From assembly GCF_011440275.1 (NCBI RefSeq), contig NZ_JAAOIV010000004.1, positions 62,001 to 126,000 of the forward strand: a stretch of 64,000 nt of DNA. Direction: 5' to 3'. The notes beneath the pieces are model-generated. The model was not told the DNA's origin. It was given only the letters and a program-made list of their open reading frames with translations, and did not search any database. Positions within the stretch are counted from its first letter, which is position 1. The number at the start of each line of letters is the position of its first letter. Origin of the DNA: Metallococcus carri (GTDB lineage: Bacteria > Actinomycetota > Actinomycetes > Actinomycetales > Dermatophilaceae). The position numbers and the translations under genes were made by a program. Shown here piece by piece: positions 9,232 to 18,238 of this stretch.

Positions 9232-9933
9232 ATGGCCGCCACGTTCAACCTCAAGAAGAACCTCTCCGACAACAAGCCGTTCTACGCCGTCGTCGGCGCC
9301 GCCGACACCGCCGTCACCACCGTGCGGGACCGCTTCGACGAGGCCGTCAGCGACTTCACCGCCCGCGTCGAGACCCTGCGCGCCGAGCTTGCGCCGTCGG
9401 CCGTGCAGGCGCGCCTGACCGAGACCGTCCAGGGTGTTCGCGCCCAGGTCAAGGCCGCTCCCTCGGTGGCCAGCAACCGCATCGACGAGGCTGCGGCCGA
9501 GGCCGACTCGTCATACAACGAGTTCGTCAAGCGCGGTCGTCAGGTCGTCAAGGGCGCCCGCAAGCAGGCCGAGGGCTACCAGGGCCAGGCCGTGAAGCAG
9601 GTCAAGGAGACCCGCTCGACCGCGACCAAGCGGGTGCAGGAGACGCAGGCCACCGCGCTCGCGACCTTCCACGCCAGCCGCAAGGAGGCCGCCAAGGTCG
9701 TCTCCGGTGTCGCCGGCCAGGTGCAGGGTGACGCCGCCGAGATCGTGCGCAGCGAGGCTGCCAAGGAGGGCGCCGCCAAGCGTGAGGCCCGCAAGGCGCC
9801 GGCCAAGAAGGCGACCGCCAAGAAGACCACCGTCAAGAAGGCTCCGGCGCGCAAGCCGGCCGCGACCAAGGCGACCGCGCGGAAGACCACCCCGCGCAAG
9901 ACCACCGCGAAGAAGGCCACCACCTCCAACTGA
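9232..9933 (+). CDS. HbhA-like protein with Lys/Ala/Thr-rich tail
   Basis: 233 residues. Residues 1 to about 170 are predicted long helices with heptad-like spacing and many Ala/Glu/Arg residues (coiled coil). The last about 50 residues are a basic low-complexity tail of repeated AKKAT, VKKAP, ARKTT and APARK blocks, like the heparin-binding tail of mycobacterial HbhA and like histone H1 C-termini. No signal peptide or membrane span is seen. HbhA is a surface adhesin in mycobacteria; in a non-pathogen a nucleic-acid or envelope-associated role is equally possible. The gene is preceded by a good ribosome site (AAAGGAG). Confidence 0.8.
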   Translation: MAATFNLKKNLSDNKPFYAVVGAADTAVTTVRDRFDEAVSDFTARVETLRAELAPSAVQARLTETVQGVRAQVKAAPSVASNRIDEAAAEADSSYNEFVKRGRQVVKGARKQAEGYQGQAVKQVKETRSTATKRVQETQATALATFHASRKEAAKVVSGVAGQVQGDAAEIVRSEAAKEGAAKREARKAPAKKATAKKTTVKKAPARKPAATKATARKTTPRKTTAKKATTSN

Positions 9934-9946
9934 GGCCGGCCACGTG

Positions 9947-9980
9947 CGAGCCCCGCGGACCCGACGGTCCGCGGGGCTCG
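9947..9980. terminator. Strong hairpin after the HbhA-like gene
   Basis: A perfect 15-bp stem (CGAGCCCCGCGGACC and its complement) with a CGAC tetraloop, 13 bp past the stop codon. There is no T-run, which is common for actinobacterial terminators. Confidence 0.75.
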
Positions 9981-10002
9981 CCGCGTTCTACCCTCGATCC
10001 TC

Positions 10003-10971
10003 GTGACCGCATCTTCGCAAGCCCTGTCCGAAGCACCCGTCCTCGCGTATGTCGACCGCGGCGGCTTCGTGGAGTCCGTGCACCGAGCCGTCGCGGTGGT
10101 GGTGGACGCCGACGGTGTGGTCCAGCGGGCGTGGGGTGAGGCGACGGCCCCGTGCTTCCCGCGTTCGTCCAACAAGCCGCTGCAGGCGGTGGCGATGCTG
10201 CGCTCCGGGCTGCGGCTCGAGGGCCCGCAGCTCGCGCTCGCGGCGGCGTCGCATTCGGGTGAGGGCTTCCACCTCGAGGGCGTCCAGGCGATGCTCGCCG
10301 ATGCTGGGCTGACCGTCGCCGATCTGCAGAACACCCCCGACCTGCCGTATGACGAGCAGGCTCGCCGGGCGTGGCTCGCCGCCGGCCACGGCCCGGAATC
10401 GCTGGCGCAGAACTGCTCCGGCAAGCACGCCGCGATGCTGGCGACCTGCCTCGCGGCCGGCTGGGACCCCGCCACCTATCGCGACCCGCAGCACCCGCTG
10501 CAGCGGGCGATGGCCGACACCCTGTCCGAGCTGGCCGGCGAACCGATCGCCGCGACTGCCGTCGACGGCTGCGGCGCGCCGGTGATGGCCCTGTCCCCGG
10601 TGGGCCTGGGTCGGGCCTTCGCCCGGTTGGCAACGGCGCCGGCCGGCACGCCCGAGCGCACGGTGCGGGACGCCATACGGGAGCATCCGGAGTTCCTCGG
10701 CGGCACCCGCCGCGATGTCACCGCGCTCATCCGCGGCGTCGATGGGCTGATCGCCAAGGACGGCGCCGAAGCGGTGTATGCCGTGGGTCTCGCCGACGGC
10801 CGGGGTGTCGTGGTGAAGGTCGCCGACGGCGGTCAGCGCGCTCGCCCGGTGATCCTGGCGGCAGTGCTGCGCGCGATCGGTGTGGACGCCCCGGTGCTCG
10901 ATCAGTTGCTCGACGCGCCCGTGCTCGGACACGGCGAACCGGTGGGTGCGGTGCGGCCGGTCAATATCTGA
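10003..10971 (+). CDS. L-asparaginase (AnsA/thermolabile type II family, PF06089)
   Basis: 322 residues of the asparaginase family named for Rhizobium thermolabile asparaginase. Recognisable blocks are [43 protein letters not shown] and [11 protein letters not shown]. It would hydrolyse L-asparagine to aspartate and ammonia in the cytoplasm (no signal peptide). Start is GTG at 10003. The stop codon shares one base with the dtd start (TGATG), so the two are translationally coupled. Confidence 0.88.
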   Translation: MTASSQALSEAPVLAYVDRGGFVESVHRAVAVVVDADGVVQRAWGEATAPCFPRSSNKPLQAVAMLRSGLRLEGPQLALAAASHSGEGFHLEGVQAMLADAGLTVADLQNTPDLPYDEQARRAWLAAGHGPESLAQNCSGKHAAMLATCLAAGWDPATYRDPQHPLQRAMADTLSELAGEPIAATAVDGCGAPVMALSPVGLGRAFARLATAPAGTPERTVRDAIREHPEFLGGTRRDVTALIRGVDGLIAKDGAEAVYAVGLADGRGVVVKVADGGQRARPVILAAVLRAIGVDAPVLDQLLDAPVLGHGEPVGAVRPVNI

Positions 10972-11396
10972 TGCGCGCTGTCCTGCAACGGGTTTCGAGC
11001 GCAAGCGTCACCGTCGACGGTGAGGTGGTCGGGGCGATCGACGGGTCCGGACTGCTCGCCCTCGTCGGCGTGACGCACACCGACGGCCCGGCGCAGGTCG
11101 CCACGATGGCCCGCAAAATCAGCGAGCTGCGGCTCCTGCGCGACGAGCGGTCGGTGCTCGACGAGGGCGCGCCGGTGCTGGTCGTCTCGCAGTTCACGCT
11201 CTACGGCGCGATCCGCAAGGGGCGACGCCCGTCCTGGACCGACGCCGCGCCCGGTGAAGTCGCCGAGCCGCTGATCGAGTCGCTCGTGAGCGCGCTGCGC
11301 GACCTCGGGCTGGCGGTCGCGACCGGGCGGTTCGGGGCGACGATGCAGGTGGCGTCGGTGGGCGACGGTCCGTTCACCGTGATCGTCGACGTTTAG
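10971..11396 (+). CDS. dtd: D-aminoacyl-tRNA deacylase
   Basis: 141 residues, the usual DTD length. Both active-site motifs are present: SQFTLYG at residues 73-79 and G-P-x-T at 133-136 (GPFT; the second motif is usually GPVT, so Phe replaces Val). DTD removes D-amino acids and glycine mischarged on tRNA. The start ATG overlaps the asparaginase stop by one base. Confidence 0.95.
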   Translation: MRAVLQRVSSASVTVDGEVVGAIDGSGLLALVGVTHTDGPAQVATMARKISELRLLRDERSVLDEGAPVLVVSQFTLYGAIRKGRRPSWTDAAPGEVAEPLIESLVSALRDLGLAVATGRFGATMQVASVGDGPFTVIVDV

Positions 11397-11400
11397 GCTC

Positions 11401-11724
11401 ATGGCTATGACTGCATTGGCGACCGTCCAGGCCTGGGTTGCGCTGATCCTCGGGGTGCTGCTGCTCGGCATGTCCGCGTTCGCCGTCGTGGATGCGCTGC
11501 GGCACCGCGCCGACGCCTTCGTCGCAGCCGGCAAGCTCACCAAGCCGATCTGGCTCGGCATCAACGGTGTGTGCGCCGCGATCGCCCTGCTGATGCTCAC
11601 GCAGAGCCCGCTCAGCATCTTCGGCATCATCGCCGCGGTCGGATCGGGCGTCTATCTCGCCGACGTGCGGCCCAAGCTGCGCGAGGTGGAAGGCAACCGC
11701 GGCCGCGGCAACACCCGGTGGTAG
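11401..11724 (+). CDS. DUF2516-family small membrane protein
   Basis: 107 residues with three hydrophobic segments (VQAWVALILGVLLLGMSAFAVVDALRH is the first stretch, followed by spans near residues 50-65 and 70-85) and a basic C-terminus. The KPIWLGINGV segment is typical of actinobacterial DUF2516. Function is unknown. It begins 5 bp after dtd and overlaps the start of the next gene by 7 bp, so it is part of the same operon. Confidence 0.8.
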   Translation: MAMTALATVQAWVALILGVLLLGMSAFAVVDALRHRADAFVAAGKLTKPIWLGINGVCAAIALLMLTQSPLSIFGIIAAVGSGVYLADVRPKLREVEGNRGRGNTRW

Positions 11725-12530
11725 GCAGCACCTCGCGGCGCACGTCGCTGCTGCCGGTCCCCGGCGGTTATCTCGAATATCTCGTCACCGGCGCCGGTGC
11801 GCCGGTCACGATCTTCGCCCACGGCCTGGCCGGGTCGATCGACACCACCCGGCCGTTCGGCACCGCTGTCGGCGGGCAACAGGTCTACCTGCACTTCCGC
11901 GGCCACGGCGCCTCGAGTTCACCCGAGACACCGTGGACCTACGGCTACCTCGCCGACGAACTCGACGCGGTGGCCCGGCATACGGGAGCGACGCAGGCGC
12001 TCGGGGTGAGCATGGGCGCGGGCGCGATCTGCAACCTGATCGAGCGCGTCCCAGCCCGTTTCGACCGGATCGTGCTCGCCCTGCCCGCCGTCACCGACCA
12101 CCCGCGCCGGGACGCCGCCCTCGAACGGCTGGTCGCGATGGCGACCCTGGCCGACGACCGCGACGTGGACGGGCTCGCCGAACAGTTGGTGCTCGAACAG
12201 CCGGCCGAGGTCCGGCATACCGCACCCGTGCAGCAGTGGTGCCGGGAGCAGGCGCGGCTGATCGTGCAGACCGATGTGTCACGGGCGCTGCGCTCGATCC
12301 CGCATCTCACCGCGCTGCAGTCCCTCGACTCGCTGCACCGCGTGCAGACACCGGTGCTGGTGATCGCTCAGGAGGACGATCCCGCGCATCCGGTGTGGGT
12401 CGGGCGAGAGCTGGCGGCCGCGCTGCCGAACGCTCGCCTGGAGGTGCTGCCGCCCGGTGGCATCATGTGGACCCACCGCGCCCGCGTGCGGTCGCTGGTG
12501 GGGGAATTCCTGACCACGCCGCATCGCTAG
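11718..12530 (+). CDS. Alpha/beta-hydrolase fold protein
   Basis: 270 residues. The nucleophile elbow is GVSMGAG, an oxyanion motif HGLAGS lies near residue 33, a FRGHGASSSP strand-loop is typical, and a C-terminal TPVLVIAQEDDPAHPV segment carries the acid. The catalytic His is less clear (WTHRARVRSLVGEFL). Substrate unknown; an esterase, lipase or epoxide-hydrolase-like role is possible. Start chosen is GTG 11718, inside the end of the DUF2516 gene. ManA follows after 7 bp, so the operon probably runs from the asparaginase gene to manA. Confidence 0.82.
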   Translation: MVGSTSRRTSLLPVPGGYLEYLVTGAGAPVTIFAHGLAGSIDTTRPFGTAVGGQQVYLHFRGHGASSSPETPWTYGYLADELDAVARHTGATQALGVSMGAGAICNLIERVPARFDRIVLALPAVTDHPRRDAALERLVAMATLADDRDVDGLAEQLVLEQPAEVRHTAPVQQWCREQARLIVQTDVSRALRSIPHLTALQSLDSLHRVQTPVLVIAQEDDPAHPVWVGRELAAALPNARLEVLPPGGIMWTHRARVRSLVGEFLTTPHR

Positions 12531-12537
12531 GGAGACC

Positions 12538-13677
12538 ATGGATCGCCTGACGCCCCGCATCCGCGACTACGCCTGGGGTTCGCGCACCGCGCTCGCCGAG
12601 TTGACCGGCCGGCCCGGGCCGACCGACGCGCCGGAGGCCGAGCTGTGGATGGGCGCGCACGAGGGCGATCCGTCGGGGCTGTCGCGCGGCCGCGAAGAGA
12701 CCACGCTGGACCGGATCATCGAGGCCGACCCCGACGGTGAGATCGGCGAGAACACCGCCGTGCAGTTCAACCGCCGGTTGCCGTTCCTGCTCAAGGTGCT
12801 CGCGCCTGAGCACGCGTTGTCGATCCAGGTGCATCCGTCGTCGGATGACCTGCTCACCGCCTTCCACGGCACCTATGCCGACCGCTGGCCCAAGCCGGAG
12901 GCCTGGCTGGCGGTCACGCCGTTCGAGGTCTTCGCCGGATCCCGGCCGTATGCCGAAGTCGTCGCCCTCGCGGATTTGCTTGGGGCGCAAGGGTTTTCGG
13001 CGTTGGTGCAGGCGGCGAGGTCGCAGTCTCGCCCGATGCACGCCCTGCTCTCGGCTCTCCTGCGGCTCGACGCGGACCGCGCAGGTGAGCTGGTCGCGCA
13101 GGTGTGCGAAGCGGCAGCCCGGCATACGGGAGACGAGACGGTCGCGGCGATGCTGCGGGTGGCCGAGGACTTCCCGGGGGACATCGGTCTGATCGTGCTG
13201 CTCACCATGCGCTATCGGGTGATGCAGCCGGGGGACTACCTCTTCGTCCCGGCCGGGGTGATGCACGCGGGCGTGCGCGGCGTCGTGGTGGAGATCCAGG
13301 CCAGCTCGGACAGCATCGTACGAGCAGGCCTGACCAGCAAGCGCATCGACGTCGCCGAGCTGTTGCGCATCGTCGACACCGACCGGTCGATGGTGCCCGA
13401 ACGCGGCTCACGCGACGGCCGGGTGGTGAGCTTCCCGGTCGACGTGCCGTACTTCCAGCTGCATCAGGTGTTGCCCGGTGCGGAGCCGGTGGTGGTGCCG
13501 GGTGCGCACCGGCCGCGGATCGTGCTCGCGCTGCACGGTGAGGTGGTGCTCGACGACGGCGCCGACCAGCTGCGGCTCGCGTCGGGAGACTCGGCTTTCG
13601 TGCCCGCCTCGCAGGAACGGGTCACCTGCTCCGGTGACGGCACGGCCTATGTCGCCACCACCGGCCTCGCCCACTAA
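12538..13677 (+). CDS. manA: Mannose-6-phosphate isomerase, class I
   Basis: 379 residues, a cupin metalloenzyme interconverting mannose-6-P and fructose-6-P. Typical parts are the start RIRDYAWGSRTALAEL, the metal-ligand motif LSIQVHPS, the KPEAWLAV stretch (ligand Glu), and ASSDSIVRAGLTSKRIDV near the active-site Arg. The stop codon TAA is followed at once by CCCGCGAAACGTCA, the first unit of a 21-bp repeat array. It supplies mannose units for GDP-mannose and mannosylated envelope components by family knowledge. Confidence 0.94.
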   Translation: MDRLTPRIRDYAWGSRTALAELTGRPGPTDAPEAELWMGAHEGDPSGLSRGREETTLDRIIEADPDGEIGENTAVQFNRRLPFLLKVLAPEHALSIQVHPSSDDLLTAFHGTYADRWPKPEAWLAVTPFEVFAGSRPYAEVVALADLLGAQGFSALVQAARSQSRPMHALLSALLRLDADRAGELVAQVCEAAARHTGDETVAAMLRVAEDFPGDIGLIVLLTMRYRVMQPGDYLFVPAGVMHAGVRGVVVEIQASSDSIVRAGLTSKRIDVAELLRIVDTDRSMVPERGSRDGRVVSFPVDVPYFQLHQVLPGAEPVVVPGAHRPRIVLALHGEVVLDDGADQLRLASGDSAFVPASQERVTCSGDGTAYVATTGLAH

Positions 13678-13915
13678 CCCGCGAAACGTCAGTAGTTCCT
13701 CGCGAAACGTCACTAGTTCCTCGCGAAACGTCACTAGTTCCTCGCGAAACGTCAGTAGTTCCTCGCGAAACGTCACTAGTTCCTCGCGAAACGTCACTAG
13801 TTCCTCGCGAAACGTCACTAGTTCCTCGCGAGATTCGGCCGGTGGCATCTCGCGAGTTTTTACTGACGTTTCGCGAGACTTAAGTGACGTTTCGCGAGTT
13901 TTTACTGACGTTTCG
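13678..13915. repeat. 21-bp-period GCGAAACGTCA array A, two convergent arms
   Basis: Left arm: GCGAAACGTC starts at 13681, 13702, 13723, 13744, 13765, 13786 and 13807, with a decayed eighth copy at 13828 (GCGAGATTC). Every step is exactly 21 bp; the spacer reads AGTAGTTCCTC or ACTAGTTCCTC. Right arm: the reverse complement TGACGTTTCG starts at 13864, 13885 and 13906, again 21 bp apart but with a different spacer (AGTTTTTACT-like). The arms point toward each other from manA and from the methyltransferase gene. The array begins directly at the manA stop and runs into the last codons of the methyltransferase. Confidence 0.95.
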
Positions 13916-14689
13916 GGTGGGGGCGATGGCGGACCAGTCGAGGGTGAGTTCGCCCAGGCGCCAACGCTTTTCGTCGCCACGCACCGGCCAGTCGGCACGC
14001 AAGGACCGCACCATCTGCAGCCACTGCTGCCGGCGGCCGTATGCCGAATGCGGGCTGGCTCGCCGCCAAGCGCTCGCCATCGCGTCGAGGAGGTCATGCA
14101 CCGCTTCTCCGGGGACATTGCGGTGGATCAGTGCCTTCGGCAGCCGCTCGGCGATCACCGAGGGGTCCTCCAGACCACCCAGCCGCATCGACAGGGTCAG
14201 CGTCTGCGGCCCGTCGGCGGTCACCGCCACCCAGGTCGCGAGGCGGCCGATCTCGTCGCAGGTGCCATCGATGAACAGCCCAGCCGGTGTCAACCGCGAC
14301 CGCACCAGGTCCCAGGCACCCCCCACCTGCGATTCGTCGTATTGCCGCAGCACGTTGAACGCGCGCACCACGTCGACCTGGCCGGGCACCGGGATCTCGA
14401 AACCACCGAGCGCGAAGGACAGCCCCGGCCGTGCCAATGGCGCAGCGGCCGCCACTCGGCCGGGGTCGATCTCGATGCCGATCACCTCGACCTGGGGACG
14501 CACCCGGCATACCCGGTCATGCAGTTCGAGGGCGGTGACCGGCGAGGCGCCATACCCGAGATCGACGATCACCGGCCGTTCGCGCAACCGCCAGGCCTGG
14601 GTCGCGAGCAGCCAACGGTCGCAGCGGCGCAGGCGGTTGGGATTGGTGGTGCCGCGGGTCACGGTGCCGACCGGTCGTTCGCGTCCCAC
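13880..14689 (-). CDS. SAM-dependent methyltransferase-like protein
   Basis: 269 residues. A class I motif I is visible ([17 protein letters not shown]), followed by [16 protein letters not shown] and later [15 protein letters not shown], which fits a Rossmann methyltransferase; the substrate is unknown. The last about 12 residues ([12 protein letters not shown]) are encoded by copies of the 21-bp repeat, so the natural C-terminus has probably been replaced or extended by array sequence. It is divergent from mshA by 38 bp and convergent with manA. Confidence 0.75.
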   Translation of the reverse strand: MGRERPVGTVTRGTTNPNRLRRCDRWLLATQAWRLRERPVIVDLGYGASPVTALELHDRVCRVRPQVEVIGIEIDPGRVAAAAPLARPGLSFALGGFEIPVPGQVDVVRAFNVLRQYDESQVGGAWDLVRSRLTPAGLFIDGTCDEIGRLATWVAVTADGPQTLTLSMRLGGLEDPSVIAERLPKALIHRNVPGEAVHDLLDAMASAWRRASPHSAYGRRQQWLQMVRSLRADWPVRGDEKRWRLGELTLDWSAIAPTRNVSKNSRNVT

Positions 14690-14727
14690 GCGCCCAGGGT
14701 AGGGCGCCGGGTGCGAGACTGGCGGAC

Positions 14728-16047
14728 GTGACCGACAGGACCGACGGCTGCCCGGTGCGGCGCGTGGCGATGATCAGCGTGCACACCTCGCCGCTGGACC
14801 AGCCCGGCACCGGCGATGCCGGTGGGCTCAATGTCTACGTGGTCGAGACAGCCAAGCGCCTCGGTGCGCGCGGGGTCGAGGTGGAGATCTTCACCCGCCG
14901 CACCTCCGCCAGCCTGGCCGAGACCGTCCAGCTCGCGCCTGGCGTGACCGTGCGCCATATCGACGCCGGCCCCTACGAAGGGCTGGCCAAGGAGGATCTG
15001 CCCGGCCAGTTGTGTGCTTTCGCGGCGGGCGTGATGCGGCATGTCGCCAGCCACCCCGAGGGTCACTACGACCTGGTCCACTCGCACTACTGGCTGTCCG
15101 GGCAGGTCGGCTGGCTCGCCACCGACCGCTGGAATGTCCCGCTCGTGCACACCATGCACACGATGGCCAAGGTCAAGAATCGCGCTCTGGCACAAGGGGA
15201 TCGGCCCGAACCCACCGGCCGGGAGATCGGCGAGGAGCAGGTCGTCAAGGTGGCCAGCTGGCTGGTCGCCAATACCGACGACGAGGCTCGCGAACTCATC
15301 GAGCTGTATGCCGCCGACCCTCGCCGGGTGCGCGTCGTGCCGCCCGGTGTCGACCTGGCGGTGATGCGGCCGCAGAGCACCGACGACGCCCGGGATGCCC
15401 TTGGCCTGCCACGGGACGCGCAGGTGCTGCTCTTCGTCGGGCGGATCCAGCCGCTCAAGGCTCCGGATGTGCTCGTGCGCGCCGCCGCGGCGATGCTCGA
15501 GCGACGCCCCCAGCTGCGCGAGACCCTCGTCGTCGGCATCCTCGGTGGGCCGAGCGGCAGCGGTCTGGAGGCGCCGCGCAGCCTCCAGGCGCTCGCCCGC
15601 GAGCTCGGCGTGGCGGATGTGGTGCAGTTCGTCCCGCCGGTGTCGCGCCCCGAGCTCGCCCAGTGGTTCTCGGCAGCGGATCTGACTGTGGTGCCTTCAC
15701 ATTCGGAGAGTTTCGGCCTGGTGGCCCTGGAGTCGATGGCCTGCGGCACGCCCGTGGTCGCGGCCCATGTCGGCGGTCTGCCGACCGTGGTCGGTGACGC
15801 CGGCGTGCTGCTCGACTCGCACGATCCGGCGGTCTGGTCGGACGCCCTGCTCGACCTGCTCGACGACGAGGCGCGGCGAAAAGCGTTGTCCGACAAGGCG
15901 ATTCAGCGGGCCAACAGGTTCAGCTGGGATGCCACCACCGACAAGCTGATGGCCGTCTACCGTCACGCGTGCCGACCCGAGGGCGAGCGGGCGGCATACG
16001 ACCCCGGCCTCACGCTCGCTAGCGTCCCCACGGCGGTGATCCCCTGA
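14728..16047 (+). CDS. mshA: D-inositol-3-phosphate glycosyltransferase
   Basis: 439-residue GT4 enzyme making the first committed mycothiol intermediate from UDP-GlcNAc and inositol-3-phosphate. Family blocks are [22 protein letters not shown] at the start, [25 protein letters not shown] and the E-x7-E motif at Glu327 and Glu335 (ESFGLVALE). Start is GTG 14728. The stop overlaps the next gene (TGATG). The order mshA-ybjN-gpmA-senX3-regX3 is conserved in M. tuberculosis (Rv0486 to Rv0491). Confidence 0.96.
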   Translation: MTDRTDGCPVRRVAMISVHTSPLDQPGTGDAGGLNVYVVETAKRLGARGVEVEIFTRRTSASLAETVQLAPGVTVRHIDAGPYEGLAKEDLPGQLCAFAAGVMRHVASHPEGHYDLVHSHYWLSGQVGWLATDRWNVPLVHTMHTMAKVKNRALAQGDRPEPTGREIGEEQVVKVASWLVANTDDEARELIELYAADPRRVRVVPPGVDLAVMRPQSTDDARDALGLPRDAQVLLFVGRIQPLKAPDVLVRAAAAMLERRPQLRETLVVGILGGPSGSGLEAPRSLQALARELGVADVVQFVPPVSRPELAQWFSAADLTVVPSHSESFGLVALESMACGTPVVAAHVGGLPTVVGDAGVLLDSHDPAVWSDALLDLLDDEARRKALSDKAIQRANRFSWDATTDKLMAVYRHACRPEGERAAYDPGLTLASVPTAVIP

Positions 16048-16535
16048 TGCGACAGCAGGTGTTGCAAACGATCCGAACGTTCTTGCAGGACAACGAGATC
16101 GAGCACGACGACGGGGTCAACGACGGTGAGATCGTCGTGACGCTGCCGGGGGATAAGAAGCTCAAGACCGTCGCCTCCCTCACCGTCGGTGAACGCGACC
16201 TCGTGACGACCGCGTTCGTGATCCGCAATCCGGACGAGCGGCACGAGCAGTTCTACCGATTCCTGCTGCAGCGCAACCTCAAACTGCCCGGCCTCGCCTA
16301 CCGCATCGACACCTCGGGCGATGTCTACGTCACCGGCAGGGTCCCGCTCAAGGCGGTCGACGCGGCATACCTCGATCAACTCCTCGGCACCCTGCTCACG
16401 GCCTGCGACGAACCGTTCAACGACCTGCTCGCGATCGGCTTCCTCACCTCCATGCGCAAGGAGTGGGCCTGGCGGATCGACCGCGGCGAGTCGACCCGCA
16501 ACCTCGAGGCCTTCCGTCACCTGCTCGAGTCCTAA
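16047..16535 (+). CDS. YbjN-domain protein
   Basis: 162 residues, corresponding in position and type to M. tuberculosis Rv0487. The YbjN fold is suggested by the [20 protein letters not shown]-like strand pattern and the [20 protein letters not shown] region. The biochemical role is not known. In related genomes YbjN-like proteins act as chaperone-like or regulatory partners, which I cannot verify here. It is translationally coupled to mshA through a one-base overlap and lies 11 bp before gpmA. Confidence 0.82.
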   Translation: MRQQVLQTIRTFLQDNEIEHDDGVNDGEIVVTLPGDKKLKTVASLTVGERDLVTTAFVIRNPDERHEQFYRFLLQRNLKLPGLAYRIDTSGDVYVTGRVPLKAVDAAYLDQLLGTLLTACDEPFNDLLAIGFLTSMRKEWAWRIDRGESTRNLEAFRHLLES

Positions 16536-16546
16536 ACTCAGGCGCC

Positions 16547-17290
16547 ATGACCTACACACTGGTGCTGCTGCGGCACGGCGAATCGGACTGGAACGCCAAG
16601 AACCTGTTCACCGGTTGGGTCGATGTCGACCTCACCGACAAGGGTCGCGAGGAGGCACGCCGCGGTGGCGAGCTGATCAAGGAGGCCGGGCTCACGCCGG
16701 ATGTCGTGCACACCAGCCTGCTGCGCCGCGCGATCAGCACCGCCAACATCGCGCTGGACAAGGCCGACCGGCACTGGATCCCGGTCAAGCGCTCCTGGCG
16801 CCTCAACGAGCGGCACTACGGCGACCTGCAGGGCAAGGACAAGAAGGAAACCCTGGAGCAATACGGCGAGGAGCAGTTCATGACCTGGCGCCGTTCCTAT
16901 GACACTCCGCCGCCGCCGATCTCACCGGACAACCAGTGGTCCCAGGCGGGCGACCCTCGCTATGCCGACCTCGGCGACCAGATGCCGGCGACCGAATGCC
17001 TCAAGGACGTCATCGAGCGCTTCCTGCCCTACTGGCAGTCCGAGATCGTGCCCGACCTGCAGGCCGGCAAGACGGTCCTCGTCGCGGCGCACGGCAACAG
17101 CCTGCGCGCGATGGTCAAGCATCTGGACGGCGTCTCCGACGACGACATCGTCGGCCTCAACATCCCGACCGGTATGCCGCTCGTCTACCGCCTCGACGAC
17201 AACCTCACCCCCACGGTCAAGGGCGGGGAATATCTCGACCCGGAGGCCGCCAAGGCCGCGGCGGAGGCGGTCGCCAAGCAGGGCCGCTGA
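16547..17290 (+). CDS. gpmA: 2,3-bisphosphoglycerate-dependent phosphoglycerate mutase
   Basis: 247 residues. The phospho-acceptor His10 lies in [10 protein letters not shown] and the second catalytic histidine is His182 in [24 protein letters not shown] and the C-terminal flexible tail match the dPGM family. It interconverts 3- and 2-phosphoglycerate in glycolysis. The ATG at 16547 gives the standard N-terminus [12 protein letters not shown] hairpin terminator follows the stop codon. Confidence 0.97.
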   Translation: MTYTLVLLRHGESDWNAKNLFTGWVDVDLTDKGREEARRGGELIKEAGLTPDVVHTSLLRRAISTANIALDKADRHWIPVKRSWRLNERHYGDLQGKDKKETLEQYGEEQFMTWRRSYDTPPPPISPDNQWSQAGDPRYADLGDQMPATECLKDVIERFLPYWQSEIVPDLQAGKTVLVAAHGNSLRAMVKHLDGVSDDDIVGLNIPTGMPLVYRLDDNLTPTVKGGEYLDPEAAKAAAEAVAKQGR

Positions 17291-17291
17291 C

Positions 17292-17332
17292 GGGTCGAAG
17301 CGCGCGGCCCCCTGCGGCGCGCGCTTCGCCCG
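17292..17332. terminator. Hairpin between convergent gpmA and phoU
   Basis: CGAAGCGCGC (17296-17305) pairs perfectly with GCGCGCTTCG (17319-17328), extended by CGGG/CCCG around a bulged T. Its position between two convergent genes suggests a bidirectional terminator. Confidence 0.7.
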
Positions 17333-17342
17333 TATGCCGGGG

Positions 17343-18011
17343 TCAGCGGGTCAGCAAGCCCTCGTCCTCGGTCCCGTAGTAGCCGGTGACCAGGTAGACG
17401 ATGCGGTTGGCCACGGCCACCGCGTGGTCGCCGAAGCGCTCGAAGTAGCGTGACAGCAGGGTCACGTCCACGGCGGCCTCGGTGCCGTGGGTCCAGTGCT
17501 CGTCGACGAGCGCGGCGAACATCTGCCGGTGCAGTTCGTCCATCCGGTCGTCCTCCTTGGCGATCTGCACCGCCGCGTGGACGTCCTTCTGCGAGATGGC
17601 CTGGCCGGTCATCGCGACGAGTTCGCGGGCGACCTCGGACATCTGCAGCACGGTGTCGCGCACTGCGTCCGGGACCGCACTTTGCGGGTAGCGCATCCGG
17701 GCGACCTTGGCGATATGCCGGGCGAGGTCGCCCATCCGCTCGATGTCGGAGGCCATGTGCATCGCGGTGACGACCATCCGCAGGTCGGTGGCGACCGGCT
17801 GCTGGCGGGCGAGCAGGTCGACGGCCTGGTCGTCGACATCGCGGCGCAACGCGTCGATGTCGTCGTCGGAGGCGATCACGCTCTCGGCCGCGCTGAGGTC
17901 GGCGCCGAGCAGGGCGTCGGTCGCCCGCGCGATGGCGGTGCCGACCATCCGCGTCATCTCCTCCAGTTGGTCGGAGACGTGGTCGAGAGAGTCGTGGAAT
18001 GCGTCACGCAT
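17343..18011 (-). CDS. phoU: Phosphate signalling protein PhoU
   Basis: 222 residues made of two PhoU three-helix repeats. The metal-binding acidic patches are visible (SDIERMGDLARHIAKVAR in the first half and RYFERFGDHAVAVANRI in the second). PhoU links phosphate import to the sensor kinase and represses the Pho response. I chose the ATG at 18011 (MRDAFHDSLDHV), the conserved PhoU start, rather than the longer open frame. It is divergent from senX3; a candidate PHO box lies in the shared spacer. Confidence 0.95.
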   Translation of the reverse strand: MRDAFHDSLDHVSDQLEEMTRMVGTAIARATDALLGADLSAAESVIASDDDIDALRRDVDDQAVDLLARQQPVATDLRMVVTAMHMASDIERMGDLARHIAKVARMRYPQSAVPDAVRDTVLQMSEVARELVAMTGQAISQKDVHAAVQIAKEDDRMDELHRQMFAALVDEHWTHGTEAAVDVTLLSRYFERFGDHAVAVANRIVYLVTGYYGTEDEGLLTR

Positions 18012-18133
18012 CGAGGCGTCCTTGGGTTGAGCCGGCTGGCGGTCGGTCGCGCCCGCGTCCGCCCCCAATGAGCGGACCCGCGCGCGTGCGACATCATCGC
18101 ACCCGGGCGTGGGTACTTCGAGAGATTCGCAGC

Positions 18134-18166
18134 GCGCGATGAACGACCCTTGGCCGCGAGGTGAAC
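18134..18166 (-). promoter_or_regulatory. Candidate PHO box (three 11-bp units) between phoU and senX3
   Basis: Read on the minus strand, GTTCACCTCGC (18166-18156), an 11-bp degenerate unit, and GTTCATCGCGC (18144-18134) form a direct repeat with 11-bp units. This matches the layout of PhoP/RegX3-type boxes (GTTCAYC direct repeats) in actinobacteria. It would place phoU and perhaps senX3-regX3 under RegX3 control. Confidence 0.6.
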
Positions 18167-18238
18167 AGCGGGCAACCCCCGTGCTGCGTGCTCACGACGG
18201 TGCTGGAGCACTCGCGGCGTCCGCGTACATTTGGGCGC

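Noticed and set aside
13678-13915. CRISPR-like array
   Set aside because: The period is 21 bp and the 10-bp spacers are nearly identical; there are no cas genes.
13408-14118. Reading frames through array A that encode repeated heptapeptides (TFREELV, RNVTSSS)
   Set aside because: A 21-bp repeat without stop codons gives such frames automatically; no start site or homologous protein family is seen.
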